Positions 8,624-18,728 of a stretch of DNA of 53,001 nucleotides are shown in pieces. Numbering within the stretch: the stretch's first letter is position 1; each line of letters opens with the position of its first letter. The stretch comes from Verrucomicrobiota bacterium (GTDB lineage: Bacteria > Verrucomicrobiota > Verrucomicrobiia > Verrucomicrobiales > Verrucomicrobiaceae). The position numbers were made by a program, and so were the translations under genes. Location: the NCBI GenBank assembly GCA_963204975.1, contig CAUJJC010000037.1, forward strand, positions 1-53,001, given 5' to 3'. A model generated the notes under the pieces. That model searched no databases. It was not told where the DNA came from and was given only the letters and a program-made list of their open reading frames with translations.

Positions 8624-9060
8624 TGCACCCGCTCGTCATCACCGAATCGAAGGTGCGCGGTGTGCGCGTGTTCGCCACCCGCCGCGTCAGGGATGAAGCT
8701 CGCGGCTCTCTCACCGTGGCAGAATTTGGTGAGGAGTTGCCCTTCGTGCCGCTGCGCTACTTCATCACCTACGAGATTCCCAACTCTGCAACGCGCGGCG
8801 AGCACGCGCACAAGGAGTGCGAGCAGTTCCTGATTTGCACGCGCGGCAGTTGTTCGGTGCTCGTGGACGATGGCATTCACCAGCAGGAGTTTCATCTCAC
8901 CGCTCCCACCATCGGCATCTATGTGCCGCCCATGGTCTGGGCCACGGAATACAATCACTCCAGCGACAGCGCGCTGATGGTTTTCGCCTCCCATCGCTAC
9001 GATCCAGCCGACTACATCCGCGAGTATGAGGAGTTCCGCCGACTGGTGAAACAGGGCTGA
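8620..9060 (+). CDS. FdtA/QdtA-type sugar 3,4-ketoisomerase (WxcM-like cupin)
   Basis: 146 residues from ATG 8620, with a second ATG immediately after at 8623 and a good ribosome-binding site, GGAGGAG, at 8611-8617. This is a single cupin domain; RGEHAHKECEQFL holds the two active-site His residues (about 62 and 64) found in dTDP-4-keto-6-deoxyglucose 3,4-ketoisomerases. The product, a 3-keto sugar, is the substrate of a DegT aminotransferase such as the one two genes upstream. The rmlA/rmlB genes and an N-acyltransferase to complete the pathway are not in the window. Confidence 0.88.
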   Translation: MMHPLVITESKVRGVRVFATRRVRDEARGSLTVAEFGEELPFVPLRYFITYEIPNSATRGEHAHKECEQFLICTRGSCSVLVDDGIHQQEFHLTAPTIGIYVPPMVWATEYNHSSDSALMVFASHRYDPADYIREYEEFRRLVKQG

Positions 9061-9108
9061 CAGATTCCGGCTCGACCCCGTGGGATTCACCTGTAGCCTG
9101 GGCATCCC

Positions 9109-10416
9109 ATGATCAAGCCCGCCAAGCTGCTCTCACCTTTCGCTGCCACCTGCATGGTGGTGGCAAACATGATCGGCGTGGGCGTGTTCACCAGCGTCGG
9201 TTTCCAGCTTCCTGGACTGCCATCCGCGGGACCGATCCTGGCCTTGTGGGCGCTGGGCGGATTGCTGTCGTTGTGTGGAGCGCTTTGTTATGCAGAGCTG
9301 GTGGCGATGATGCCGCGCAGCGGGGGCGAGTATCATCTGCTGCGCGAGGCGTATCATCCCATCGTCGGCTTCATGGCCGGGTGGATCTCGCTCGTGGCGG
9401 GCTTTGCCGCACCGATCGCGCTCGCCGCCTCAGCGTTTGCCAGGTATGCCCAGGCCTTCGGCGTCAATACGGAATCCCATCTGCTCGCGGCCGCACTGGT
9501 CATCGCGGTGGCGGCCGTCAACCTCACCGATGACCGCATCCTCGGGAAGTTCCTCAGCGGGTTCACGGTGATGAAGGTGCTCCTGATCCTCGCCTTCATC
9601 GCTGGCGCGGTGTTTCTGCCCGGAGGCGTTCACAACTCGATCGCGCCCAAGGCTGGCGATGGAGCCATGTTCATTTCGCCCGCCTTCGCGATCTCGCTCG
9701 TCTATGTGATGTATGCCTATGAAGGCTGGAATGGCGCGGCTTACGTGGCTGGCGAGGTGGACGATACGCGCAAGAACATGCCGCGCGCTCTGGTGATCGG
9801 CACCGTGATCGTCACGCTGCTTTACGTCGCCGTTCATGCCGTGTTCCTCTGGCGTGCGCCGTGGGCCGCGATGGAGGGCAAGCCCGAAGCCGCACTGATT
9901 GCGGCGCAGTCGATCTTCGGTGAGACCGGCGGGAAGTTCATGGGCTTCCTCATTGCCTTTGGCCTCATCTCCACCGTCGCGAGCATGATCTGCGCGGGCT
10001 CACGAGTGAACGAGCGCATGGGCGAGGACGTGCCATTCCTGAAGCTACTGGCCTATCAAAACAAGGCAGGGACGCCCGTCGTGGCCGTGCTGCTCGTCAC
10101 GGCGATGTCGCTCGCGATGCTCTTCACCAAGACCTTCGAGGAAGTGCTGCGATATGTGGAGTGCCTGCTGCTGCTGTCCTCATGCCTGGCCGTGCTGAGC
10201 GTGATCGGACTGCGCATTCGTCGCCCCGAGGCACCGCGTCCTTTCCGTGTGCCGCTCTACCCGATCACGCCGCTGCTGTTCGCGGCGATGACGATTTACA
10301 TGATCACCTTCATGGCACGGCAGCACCTGGATGAACTCAAGTGGGGCCTCGTCACACTCGGCGCAGGTTTGGTCGTTTATGTCGCAGGAACGCTGTGGCA
10401 AAAGGCGCGGTCCTGA
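9109..10416 (+). CDS. APC-family amino acid permease
   Basis: 435 residues, almost entirely hydrophobic, with about 12 membrane helices. The first helix carries the APC signature MIGVGVFTSVG, the unwound substrate-binding region of this fold, and helix two has YAELVAMMPRSGGEYHLL, another conserved block. Loop 6/7 has YAYEGWNGAAYVAGEV, common in the APC/LAT-like branch. It likely imports or exchanges an amino acid or amine; the exact substrate cannot be read. It starts 48 bases after the ketoisomerase and ends 16 bases before the GlcD-like oxidase, so it may be read with the latter. Confidence 0.9.
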   Translation: MIKPAKLLSPFAATCMVVANMIGVGVFTSVGFQLPGLPSAGPILALWALGGLLSLCGALCYAELVAMMPRSGGEYHLLREAYHPIVGFMAGWISLVAGFAAPIALAASAFARYAQAFGVNTESHLLAAALVIAVAAVNLTDDRILGKFLSGFTVMKVLLILAFIAGAVFLPGGVHNSIAPKAGDGAMFISPAFAISLVYVMYAYEGWNGAAYVAGEVDDTRKNMPRALVIGTVIVTLLYVAVHAVFLWRAPWAAMEGKPEAALIAAQSIFGETGGKFMGFLIAFGLISTVASMICAGSRVNERMGEDVPFLKLLAYQNKAGTPVVAVLLVTAMSLAMLFTKTFEEVLRYVECLLLLSSCLAVLSVIGLRIRRPEAPRPFRVPLYPITPLLFAAMTIYMITFMARQHLDELKWGLVTLGAGLVVYVAGTLWQKARS

Positions 10417-10432
10417 GGCATGACATCGCCGC

Positions 10433-11806
10433 ATGTCTGACCTCGCCTCCCAACTCATCGCCCTGCTCGGTGCGGATGCCGTTTCCACCACCACGGATGA
10501 CCTCGCTGTCCACAGCACGGACAAGTGGTTCGCCAGCGCCTCACCCGAGGTCGTCGCCTTTCCTGGCAGCACGGAGCAGGTCTCGAAGCTGCTGAAGTTC
10601 GCTCATGAGAACAAGATCCCCATCACCGCGCGCGGCGCTGGGGTGGGCTACGTGGGCGGCTGCGTGCCCCTGCGCGGCGGTATCGCGATGTCGCTGATGC
10701 GGATGAATCGGATCAAGGAAATCAACACCGCCGATGGCGTGGCCGTGGTGGAGCCCGGCGTGATCACGGGCGTGCTGCAAAGCGAGGTGCGCAAGCTGGG
10801 CTGGTTTTATCCGCCCGACCCTGCGAGCCTCAAGGAATGCAGCCTCGGCGGCAATATCGCGGCCAATGCGGGCGGTCCGCGCTGCGTGAAGTATGGCGTC
10901 ACCCGGCACTACGTGCTCGGTCTGGAGGCGGTGCTTGCAGATGGAACCATCGTGAAGGCCGGCGGGCGATGCCACAAGAACAAGCAGGGCTTCGATCTCG
11001 TCGGGCTGTTTGTTGGTAGCGAGGGCATGTTAGGTGTGGTCACGGAGGCGACACTCCGGCTTCTGCCCCATCCACCCACGCGAGCGATGGTCAGCGCTGG
11101 GTTCAAAACTTTTGCCGAGGCGGCGGCGGCGGTGCAGCGGGTGTTTGGCAGCGGCTTCCTGCCCAGCGGACTGGAGATCGCGGACAAGTTCACCCTGCGC
11201 GCCGCACGCGAATATCTAGGCGAATCAGTGACGCCCACGGGCGATGCGCACCTGCTGGTGGAGATCGACGGGCACGAGGAATCGGTCGCGCTGGAGCTGA
11301 AGAAACTCGAAGCCCTGGTGCGCGATTGCGGGTCCATTTCCCTCGAAGCCGCGCTGGGCGAGGAAGCGTGCGAACGCTTCTGGAAGCTGCGTCGCGAGTT
11401 CAGCTACTCGCTGCGCAATACGGGGCTCATCAAGCTCAACGAAGACATCGTCGTGCCTCGCAGCCGGCTCGTGGATCTCGTTGATTTCACGGAGCAGTTG
11501 CAGGCGGAGTGCGGGTTCCCGATCGCGAGCTTCGGCCATGCGGGCGATGGCAATATCCACGTCAACATCATGGTCCCCAACATGACCGATCCCGAGATCA
11601 AGGAACGTGCCGAGGTGGCCCTGGATCGTCTGTTCCATCAGATCATCGCCTGGAATGGCGCGATCACTGGGGAGCACGGGATCGGCATTGCCAAGCAGCG
11701 CTGGTTTGCCGATGCGGTGGGCGAGGGCGCGGTCACCTTGCATCGTCGCCTGAAGGTGGCGCTCGATCCGCATGGCGTGCTCAATCCCGGCAAGTTCCTG
11801 GGCTGA
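10433..11806 (+). CDS. FAD-binding oxidoreductase, GlcD/D-lactate dehydrogenase type
   Basis: 457 residues. The N-terminal PCMH-type FAD-binding domain (about 35-215) shows ITARGAGVGYVGGCVP, GGNIAANAGGPRCVKYG and GSEGMLGVVTEATLR, the three standard flavin contacts. The C-terminal FAD-oxidase domain has FGHAGDGNIHVNIM with the conserved His pair, then TGEHGIGIAKQRWF, and ends in LDPHGVLNPGKFL. Members oxidise 2-hydroxy acids such as glycolate or D-lactate, often with iron-sulfur partners (GlcE/GlcF) that are not adjacent here. Length is normal for GlcD. The substrate is uncertain. Confidence 0.92.
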   Translation: MSDLASQLIALLGADAVSTTTDDLAVHSTDKWFASASPEVVAFPGSTEQVSKLLKFAHENKIPITARGAGVGYVGGCVPLRGGIAMSLMRMNRIKEINTADGVAVVEPGVITGVLQSEVRKLGWFYPPDPASLKECSLGGNIAANAGGPRCVKYGVTRHYVLGLEAVLADGTIVKAGGRCHKNKQGFDLVGLFVGSEGMLGVVTEATLRLLPHPPTRAMVSAGFKTFAEAAAAVQRVFGSGFLPSGLEIADKFTLRAAREYLGESVTPTGDAHLLVEIDGHEESVALELKKLEALVRDCGSISLEAALGEEACERFWKLRREFSYSLRNTGLIKLNEDIVVPRSRLVDLVDFTEQLQAECGFPIASFGHAGDGNIHVNIMVPNMTDPEIKERAEVALDRLFHQIIAWNGAITGEHGIGIAKQRWFADAVGEGAVTLHRRLKVALDPHGVLNPGKFLG

Positions 11807-11873
11807 GAGTCAGGGGCGTGTGACAATTTTATCGGTGTTCAGCCCTCCGCATCTGTGATTAATCGGCCCGGAC

Positions 11874-12545
11874 ATGCAGCCTGACACCACGCCCGACATC
11901 AAGACGGAAACGCGCCGCCTCATCATCGGTGCGTGCCTGGTCGGTGTGCTAGTCGCTCTGATCTATCTCACGCCGCTCAAGGAGTGGCTCGCCGAGGTGA
12001 AAGTTCTCAAGTCCCGCATCGACGACTACGGCTGGAAGGCCCATGCCAGCTTCATCCTCGGCAGTATCGCAGGCATCGCCCTCGGGGTGCCGAGGCTAGT
12101 CCTGTGCGGCCTCGGCGGTTTTTTGTTTGGCTTTTGGGAGGGCCTGCTGGCCTCGCAGTTTGCCGGAGTGCTCGGGTCGTATGGAGCCTTTCTCATCACG
12201 CGCACATGGGCACCGCGGGCCTGGGTGCAGAGCAAGCTGGCGAACCGCGAACGCCTCCGTGCTGTGCTCGAGCGGCCCAGCATCGGCAGCATCTTCGTTG
12301 CCCGCCAGTTGCCCGTGCCCGGTCTGGTGCCGAATGTGCTCCTCGGCGTGCTGCCCACACGGCATTCGACTTTCCTCATCGGCACCTTCCTGGGCTACTT
12401 GCCCAGCAATATCCCGGTGGCGCTGGCTGGCAGCAGTCCTGGCAAAGGCGACCTCGTGATGGCGGGCTGGCAGCTCACGGCCAGCATGGTGGTGCTCGCC
12501 GTTTTCAGCAGCCTGATCATGTGGATTCGGCGAAGGGTGGATTGA
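11874..12545 (+). CDS. TVP38/TMEM64 (VTT/SNARE-associated) family membrane protein
   Basis: 223 residues with a polar N-terminus (1-17), a first membrane helix (about 19-38) and several more helices to 215. The VTT core shows GVPRLVLCGLGGFLFGFWEG, then a helix containing GVLGSYGAFLITR, and the conserved FVARQLPVPGLVPNVLLGV block. VTT proteins are linked to lipid scrambling and envelope homeostasis. It begins 67 bases after the oxidase gene and is followed by a strong hairpin that probably ends the transcript. Confidence 0.82.
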   Translation: MQPDTTPDIKTETRRLIIGACLVGVLVALIYLTPLKEWLAEVKVLKSRIDDYGWKAHASFILGSIAGIALGVPRLVLCGLGGFLFGFWEGLLASQFAGVLGSYGAFLITRTWAPRAWVQSKLANRERLRAVLERPSIGSIFVARQLPVPGLVPNVLLGVLPTRHSTFLIGTFLGYLPSNIPVALAGSSPGKGDLVMAGWQLTASMVVLAVFSSLIMWIRRRVD

Positions 12546-12591
12546 AGCCGGCACCGATGCGCCACATCGGCACCGCGAGGGACACACCAGC

Positions 12592-12615
12592 GCCACTTTG
12601 GCGCGACAAAGTGGC
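12592..12615 (+). terminator. Perfect 9-bp hairpin downstream of the VTT gene
   Basis: Arms GCCACTTTG and CAAAGTGGC flank a 6-base loop 46 bases after the stop. The U-tract is poor (ATTTG), so it may terminate weakly or act in the dnaK leader region. It is not a CIRCE element. Confidence 0.5.
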
Positions 12616-12693
12616 ATTTGAGCCACACCCGCGAATGCGGGCAAAAGTGATCCAACCCTTGTAGCACTAGGCGTCCAGCGTCTTCGAGCCCTG

Positions 12694-12710
12694 CTGGCAC
12701 GAACCCTGCC
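12694..12710 (+). promoter_or_regulatory. Sigma-54-like -24/-12 promoter upstream of dnaK
   Basis: CTGGCACGA followed by ACC and CTGCC matches the sigma-54 consensus YTGGCACGRNNNTTGCW at all but two positions, with GG and GC exactly 12 bases apart. A start about 12 bases beyond the GC would give a short leader of about 20 bases to the dnaK ATG at 12742. No sigma-54 activator gene or enhancer site was identified, so this is a motif-level call. Confidence 0.4.
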
Positions 12711-12741
12711 AAGTGTGCAGGACCAACTTCCCCACACTTCT

Positions 12742-14661
12742 ATGAGCAAAATCCTCGGCATCGACCTCGGCACCACCAACTCTTGCATGGCTGTTCTTGA
12801 AGCAGGCAAGCCCATGGTGCTGGAAAACTCCGAAGGCGCACGCACCACGCCTTCCGTCGTCGCATTCACGAAGAGCGGCGAGCGCGTCGTCGGACAGGCT
12901 GCCAAGCGTCAAGCCGTCACCAATCCCCGCAACACCGTCTTCTCCGTGAAGCGCCTGATGGGCCGCAAATACGCCGAGCTGTCCGCCACGGACAAAAACG
13001 TGCCTTACAAAATCGTGGAGGCCTCCAATGGCGATGCACACGTCGAAGTCGAAGTCGGCGGCGAAACCAAGACCTACAGCCCGCAGGAAGTCAGCGCGAT
13101 GATCCTCGCCAAGCTCAAGGCCGACGCCGAAGCACGCCTGGGCGAAAAAATCACCGAAGCCGTCATCACGGTCCCGGCTTACTTCAACGACAGCCAGCGC
13201 AACGCCACGAAGGCCGCTGGTGAGATCGCCGGCCTGAACGTGCGCCGCATTATCAACGAACCCACCGCCGCAGCGCTCGCCTACGGCTTGGACAGCAAGT
13301 CCGACGAAAAGGTCGCCGTGTATGACCTCGGCGGCGGCACCTTCGACATCTCAGTGCTCGAGATCGGCGATGGCGTCTTCGAAGTGCTCGCCACCGATGG
13401 CGACACGCACCTGGGCGGCGACGATTGGGACCGCAAGCTCATCGACTGGATCATCACCGAGTTCAAAGCCGAGAACGGCATCGACCTCGGCAAGCAACCC
13501 GACGCGCTCCAGCGCATCAAGGAAGAAGCCGAGAAGGCCAAGATCGCCCTCAGCTCCAGCCAGAGCTACGACATCAGCCTGCCCTTCATCACGGCAGATG
13601 CCAGCGGTCCGAAGCACATCATGAAGACCCTCTCCCGCGCCAAGCTGGAGCAGCTCTGCGACGATCTCTTCGAGCGCACGATCAAGCCGGTGCGCGACTG
13701 CTTTGGCGAAGCCAAGCTCACCGCCGCGCAAGTGGATGAACTCGTGCTCGTGGGCGGCATGACCCGTATGCCCAAGGTGGTCGAGACCGCGAAGAAGCTC
13801 GCTGGCAAGGACCCGCATCAAGGCGTGAACCCGGATGAAGTCGTGGCCATCGGTGCCTCGATTCAAGGCGGCGTGCTCAAGGGTGACGTGAAGGACGTGC
13901 TCCTGCTCGACGTGACTCCGCTGACGCTCGCGATCGAAACGGCCGGTGGCATCGCCACCCCGATGATCCCACGTAACACAACGATCCCGAAGAAGCACAG
14001 CCAGGTCTTCTCCACCTACGCCGACAACCAGCCTGGCGTGGAAATCGTGGTGCTCCAGGGCGAGCGCCCCATGTCCAAGGACAACAAGATCCTCGGCACC
14101 TTCAAGCTCGACGGCATCCCACCCGCACCTCGCGGCGTGCCGCAGATCGAAGTCACCTTTGACCTCGATGCGAACGGCATCCTCAACGTCTCCGCCAAAG
14201 AAAAAGTCAGCGGCAAGGAGCAGAAGATCAGCATCGCAGGCAGCTCGGGTCTCACTCAAGACGAGATCGAGAAGGCCAAGCGCGACGCCGAAGCCCACGC
14301 CGAAGAAGACAAGCAGCGCCGCGAATTGGCCGAAGTGAAGAACAAGGCCGAGTCCATGTCGCACGACATTGAGAAGCAGCTCAAGGAAATGGGCGACAAG
14401 CTACCTGCCGATCAGATCGCGCCACTCCAGGCCAAGGTGGACAGCTTGAAGAAAGCCGTCGAAACCAACGACCACGAAGCGATGAAATCGGGCGTGGAGG
14501 AACTCGAAAAGATGTTCGCCGCCGCCTACCAGGCCGCCGCAGCGGCTGGAGCCACCGCTCAAACTGGCAGTCCTGACGCCACCAGCACAGAAAGCACTGC
14601 CGACAGTGGCCCGAAAGGCAACGTCGTCGATGCCGAAGTCGTGGACGAAAAGAAGGCCTAA
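12742..14661 (+). CDS. dnaK: Chaperone protein DnaK (Hsp70)
   Basis: 639 residues from ATG 12742; a frame extension to 12715 adds nine residues with no homology. The ATPase domain has the phosphate-1 motif [33 protein letters not shown], the phosphate-2 motif [16 protein letters not shown] and the adenosine motif [12 protein letters not shown]. The substrate-binding domain starts near 390 ([14 protein letters not shown]), and an Ala/Lys-rich lid leads to an Ala/Thr-rich C-terminus with the conserved [11 protein letters not shown] end. DnaK folds nascent and stress-damaged proteins with DnaJ and GrpE, neither of which is in the window. It is followed after 32 bases by an AP2-domain gene. Confidence 0.99.
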   Translation: MSKILGIDLGTTNSCMAVLEAGKPMVLENSEGARTTPSVVAFTKSGERVVGQAAKRQAVTNPRNTVFSVKRLMGRKYAELSATDKNVPYKIVEASNGDAHVEVEVGGETKTYSPQEVSAMILAKLKADAEARLGEKITEAVITVPAYFNDSQRNATKAAGEIAGLNVRRIINEPTAAALAYGLDSKSDEKVAVYDLGGGTFDISVLEIGDGVFEVLATDGDTHLGGDDWDRKLIDWIITEFKAENGIDLGKQPDALQRIKEEAEKAKIALSSSQSYDISLPFITADASGPKHIMKTLSRAKLEQLCDDLFERTIKPVRDCFGEAKLTAAQVDELVLVGGMTRMPKVVETAKKLAGKDPHQGVNPDEVVAIGASIQGGVLKGDVKDVLLLDVTPLTLAIETAGGIATPMIPRNTTIPKKHSQVFSTYADNQPGVEIVVLQGERPMSKDNKILGTFKLDGIPPAPRGVPQIEVTFDLDANGILNVSAKEKVSGKEQKISIAGSSGLTQDEIEKAKRDAEAHAEEDKQRRELAEVKNKAESMSHDIEKQLKEMGDKLPADQIAPLQAKVDSLKKAVETNDHEAMKSGVEELEKMFAAAYQAAAAAGATAQTGSPDATSTESTADSGPKGNVVDAEVVDEKKA

Positions 14662-14693
14662 ACTCCATCCAAACCCTTCAACGACCTCATCCG

Positions 14694-15191
14694 ATGTCCA
14701 AAAACAAACCCAATCGCAATATCACTCGCGCCGTCACCTACGATGGCGATGGCAATCAGTCCGCTGCTGGCTGGATGGTTCGCTTCACCCGTCGTGGCAA
14801 GAATTTCCAATGGTTCTTCGGTGATCACAAGCACGGTGGCCAGCGCAAGTCCCTCGCCGCCGCCCGACTTCTCCGTGATGAGCAGCAGGAGAAGCTGGCC
14901 AAGCTCGTCGAGACCCCGGTGGAGCGTCGTTCCCGCAGGTATGCAGGCAGCGCCTCCGGCGTCACTGGCGTCACCTGGGCACCCAAGGTGATCGTGCGCG
15001 GCAAGAAGAAGTATGAGTATCTCTTCGCCCGCGCTGCGTGGACAGATTTCGAAGGCAACCGCTGCACGAAATCCTTCTCCACCGGCAAGTATGGCAAGCA
15101 AAAGGCCTGGGATCTCGCCTGCGAAGCCCACAAGAAAGGCATTGCCGCCGTCGCCCGCGAATGGCGCGCTCAGAAGAAGACCGCCGCCTAA
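14694..15191 (+). CDS. AP2/ERF-like domain protein between dnaK and groES
   Basis: 165 residues, strongly basic, no membrane or signal segment. Two copies of an AP2-like three-strand-plus-helix unit are visible: about 24-62 (GWMVRFTRRGKNFQWFF, then a helix SLAAARLLRDEQQEKL) and about 84-150 (SGVTGVTWAP, then YLFARAAWTDFEGNRCTKSF and a helix KAWDLACEAHKKGI). AP2 domains bind DNA and in bacteria are mostly found in homing endonucleases and phage proteins. This one has no nuclease domain. It follows dnaK by 32 bases with no terminator between, so co-expression with the chaperone is likely; a regulatory role is speculative. Confidence 0.65.
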   Translation: MSKNKPNRNITRAVTYDGDGNQSAAGWMVRFTRRGKNFQWFFGDHKHGGQRKSLAAARLLRDEQQEKLAKLVETPVERRSRRYAGSASGVTGVTWAPKVIVRGKKKYEYLFARAAWTDFEGNRCTKSFSTGKYGKQKAWDLACEAHKKGIAAVAREWRAQKKTAA

Positions 15192-15199
15192 CCCATTTT

Positions 15200-15263
15200 C
15201 CCGCCCGGCTGACTGCCACGGCCTTCCTCTCCAATAGGAAGACGCGGCCGCAAGCCGGGCGGG
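15200..15263 (+). terminator. Nested long hairpin between the dnaK unit and groES
   Basis: Outer arms CCCGCCCGGCT (15200-15210) and AGCCGGGCGGG (15253-15263) pair perfectly over 11 bases; an inner stem CTTCCT/AGGAAG lies at 15223-15241. It starts 9 bases after the stop of the AP2-like gene. The run after it is not U-rich, so it may be a terminator, a processing site or part of the groES leader. Confidence 0.5.
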
Positions 15264-15320
15264 TTCTCAAGACAAACCGAAACCGAAACCACAAACCCAC
15301 ACAGCAGAAACAATACCACT

Positions 15321-15617
15321 ATGGCAACCTCGATCACACCCCTGGGCCGCCGCGTGCTTGTAAAGCGCTCGAGCAGCGAAGAAAAAACAGCTGGCGGCAT
15401 TTTCCTTCCCGACACCGCGAAGGAAAAGCCACAGGAAGCTGAAGTCATCGCACTCGGCACTGGCAAGGACGACGAAGGCAAGAACGTCGCCGACCTCTTC
15501 ACCGTGAAGAAGGGCGACAAAGTGCTCATCTCCAAATACGGCGGCACCGAAGTGAAAGTCGATGGAGAGGACCTCCTCATCATCAACGAGACCGACATCC
15601 TCGGCATCATCGGCTAA
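15321..15617 (+). CDS. groES: Co-chaperonin GroES (Hsp10)
   Basis: 98 residues, the normal length. It begins with the Hsp10 pattern [24 protein letters not shown] and contains the mobile loop around residues 18-32, which docks on GroEL, then [20 protein letters not shown] and the ending ILGIIG. GroES caps the GroEL ring during folding. The leader is A-rich with no strong Shine-Dalgarno match. groEL follows after 48 bases, forming the standard groES-groEL operon. No CIRCE inverted repeat is present upstream. Confidence 0.98.
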   Translation: MATSITPLGRRVLVKRSSSEEKTAGGIFLPDTAKEKPQEAEVIALGTGKDDEGKNVADLFTVKKGDKVLISKYGGTEVKVDGEDLLIINETDILGIIG

Positions 15618-17288
<1,671 letters not shown>

Positions 17289-17297
17289 TTCGATTTT

Positions 17298-17397
17298 CGT
17301 CCGTGCCGGCCCAACCACCGGCACGGACGGAAACAAACCCCCGCACAGAACACACGAACCGAACACCTCGGAGGCGCAAGTCTCCGGGGTGTTTTTT
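17298..17397 (+). repeat. groEL 3' module, copy A: hairpin, linker and terminator
   Basis: A 12-bp perfect stem at 17298-17329 with loop CCCAACCA is followed by the linker AACACACGAACC (17349-17360) and then the terminator. The same three-part order recurs at 20528-20651 (copy B) and 23018-23141 (copy C). The stem sequence differs between A and C while pairing is kept and the loop is invariant, which suggests selection on RNA structure. Confidence 0.85.
17362..17397 (+). terminator. Rho-independent terminator of groES-groEL
   Basis: AACACCTCGGAG pairs with CTCCGGGGTGTT (one wobble) around an 8-base loop, followed by six T residues. Confidence 0.9.
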
Positions 17398-17469
17398 GTT
17401 CAGCTGTCATGAACGACAGCCCCACCCACTGATGGATCACACAGGCCATCATCGTTGCCTTGCCCGACC

Positions 17470-18381
17470 ATGCACAAGCTCCTCTCCGCCCTTCTCCTCA
17501 CCGCCATCGCAGCGACTGCTGCCGCGCAAACATCCGCGCCCAAGAAAGAAGCCTCGCCCAACGGCCCGAAGTGGAAATCGCTCAAGCCTTCTACGCCTGC
17601 TGGCTTCACCTTGAAGACGCTGCTGGTGGAGGCGCATCCTGAGCACAATGTCGAACTGCATGTGTATGTGCCGGACAAAGATGGCGTGTGGCCTTGCATC
17701 CTGGACATTCACGGTGGCGGCTGGAAGGCACGTCAGGTCGAAGCCGACAAGCCCATGATGGAACGGCTCGCGCAGCGCGGCTTCGTCACCGCGCTGGTGA
17801 GCTATCGCCTCAGCACCGAAGCCAAATACCCCGCCGCACTCTATGACTGCAAAGCGGCGATCCGGTGCCTCAAAGCCCACGCCAAGGAACTCAAGCTCGA
17901 CCCCAACCGCATCGGCGTGATGGGCGGCTCCGCCGGCGGGCATCTCACCGGCCTCGTCTCGATGACCACGGGCAAGAAGGAGTTCGATGGCGACGGCCCA
18001 TTCAAAGACCAGACCACCGACATCCGCTCCGCCATCGTCCTCGCCGGCCCAGCCGACGTTCTCACGATGAACAAGGACAAGACCGGTGAAGGCTCGCTGC
18101 TCTTCTTCGGCGTCTCCGCCCAGGAGAATCCCAACCTGTATGCCCAAGCCTCCGCGATCACCCATGTGCGCCCCGGCGTGCCGCCCACCATCTTCATCGA
18201 AGGCGAGAAGGACACCGTCAAAATCGGCCGCGCCGAGATGATGGAGAAGCTCAAAGCCCTCGGCATCGAAACCTCCCTCCACACCCTCAAAGACGCCCCC
18301 CACCCCTTCTGGATGAGCGACCCCTGGTGCGCCGAAACTGTCGATATCGCTGACGAGTTCTTCAAGCGGATGTTGAAGTGA
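17470..18381 (+). CDS. Secreted alpha/beta-hydrolase (esterase/lipase, BD-FAE-like)
   Basis: 303 residues from ATG 17470, which gives a signal peptide (HKLLSALLLTAIAATAAA); a start at 17455 is less likely. The fold shows the oxyanion motif DIHGGGW, the nucleophile elbow GVMGGSAGGHL with the catalytic Ser, a late Asp in EGEKDTVK and a His in KDAPHPFW. This is the hormone-sensitive-lipase/BD-FAE arrangement used by periplasmic acetyl-xylan and feruloyl esterases, which are common in planctomycetes and verrucomicrobia. It is the first gene of the accessory block after groEL and stands alone on its strand. Confidence 0.88.
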   Translation: MHKLLSALLLTAIAATAAAQTSAPKKEASPNGPKWKSLKPSTPAGFTLKTLLVEAHPEHNVELHVYVPDKDGVWPCILDIHGGGWKARQVEADKPMMERLAQRGFVTALVSYRLSTEAKYPAALYDCKAAIRCLKAHAKELKLDPNRIGVMGGSAGGHLTGLVSMTTGKKEFDGDGPFKDQTTDIRSAIVLAGPADVLTMNKDKTGEGSLLFFGVSAQENPNLYAQASAITHVRPGVPPTIFIEGEKDTVKIGRAEMMEKLKALGIETSLHTLKDAPHPFWMSDPWCAETVDIADEFFKRMLK

Positions 18382-18398
18382 AGAGCTGACGGCAAGCT

Positions 18399-18728
18399 CT
18401 AGCGCAGCTCCACCACTCGCTGTCCAGACTGGAACGCCTGCTCGATGGCGGGCCATGCTTGCTCGAGAGTCTGAAGCAGCATCTGAGTTCTACAGTTGCC
18501 GACTCGCAGCCAGAGCAACTCGCCAGAATCGGCAGGGCGCATCGCTAGCAAGAAGAAGTCCTCGTCCTTGCTTACCACAATTCGACCTTCGGCGATTGCC
18601 TCCTGCCAAATCTGCCGGTCATCAGTTTGCCCCTGTCCCCGATCCAGAACATGAACCGAATCATAGCCTTTCTGGCTCAGCCAGCGCGCAAGGGCGACCG
18701 GCAGTTGGTTGTCCACGAGGAACTTCAC
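18399..18728 (-). CDS. DUF5615 PIN-like protein (putative toxin or Mut7-C-type nuclease)
   Basis: 109 residues. It opens with MKFLVDNQLPVALARWL, where the first Asp is the start of the PIN-like active site, followed by YDSVHVLDRG and IVVSKDEDFFLLA, the usual Asp/Lys-Asp-Glu-Asp cluster of DUF5615. The upstream gene on the same strand is a DUF433 protein overlapping by 4 bases, the common pairing for this family. Such pairs are usually treated as type II toxin-antitoxin modules; activity has not been shown for most. It converges on the esterase gene, 17 bases away. Confidence 0.85.
   Translation of the reverse strand: MKFLVDNQLPVALARWLSQKGYDSVHVLDRGQGQTDDRQIWQEAIAEGRIVVSKDEDFFLLAMRPADSGELLWLRVGNCRTQMLLQTLEQAWPAIEQAFQSGQRVVELR

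Noticed and set aside
12592..12741. CIRCE (HrcA) or sigma-32 elements before dnaK
   Set aside because: No TTAGCACTC-N9-GAGTGCTAA repeat or convincing CTTGAA/CCCCAT pair was found.
17398..17425. TGTTC...GAAC near the groEL terminator as a second LexA box
   Set aside because: The spacing is 8 instead of 4 bases and the arms are not otherwise symmetrical.
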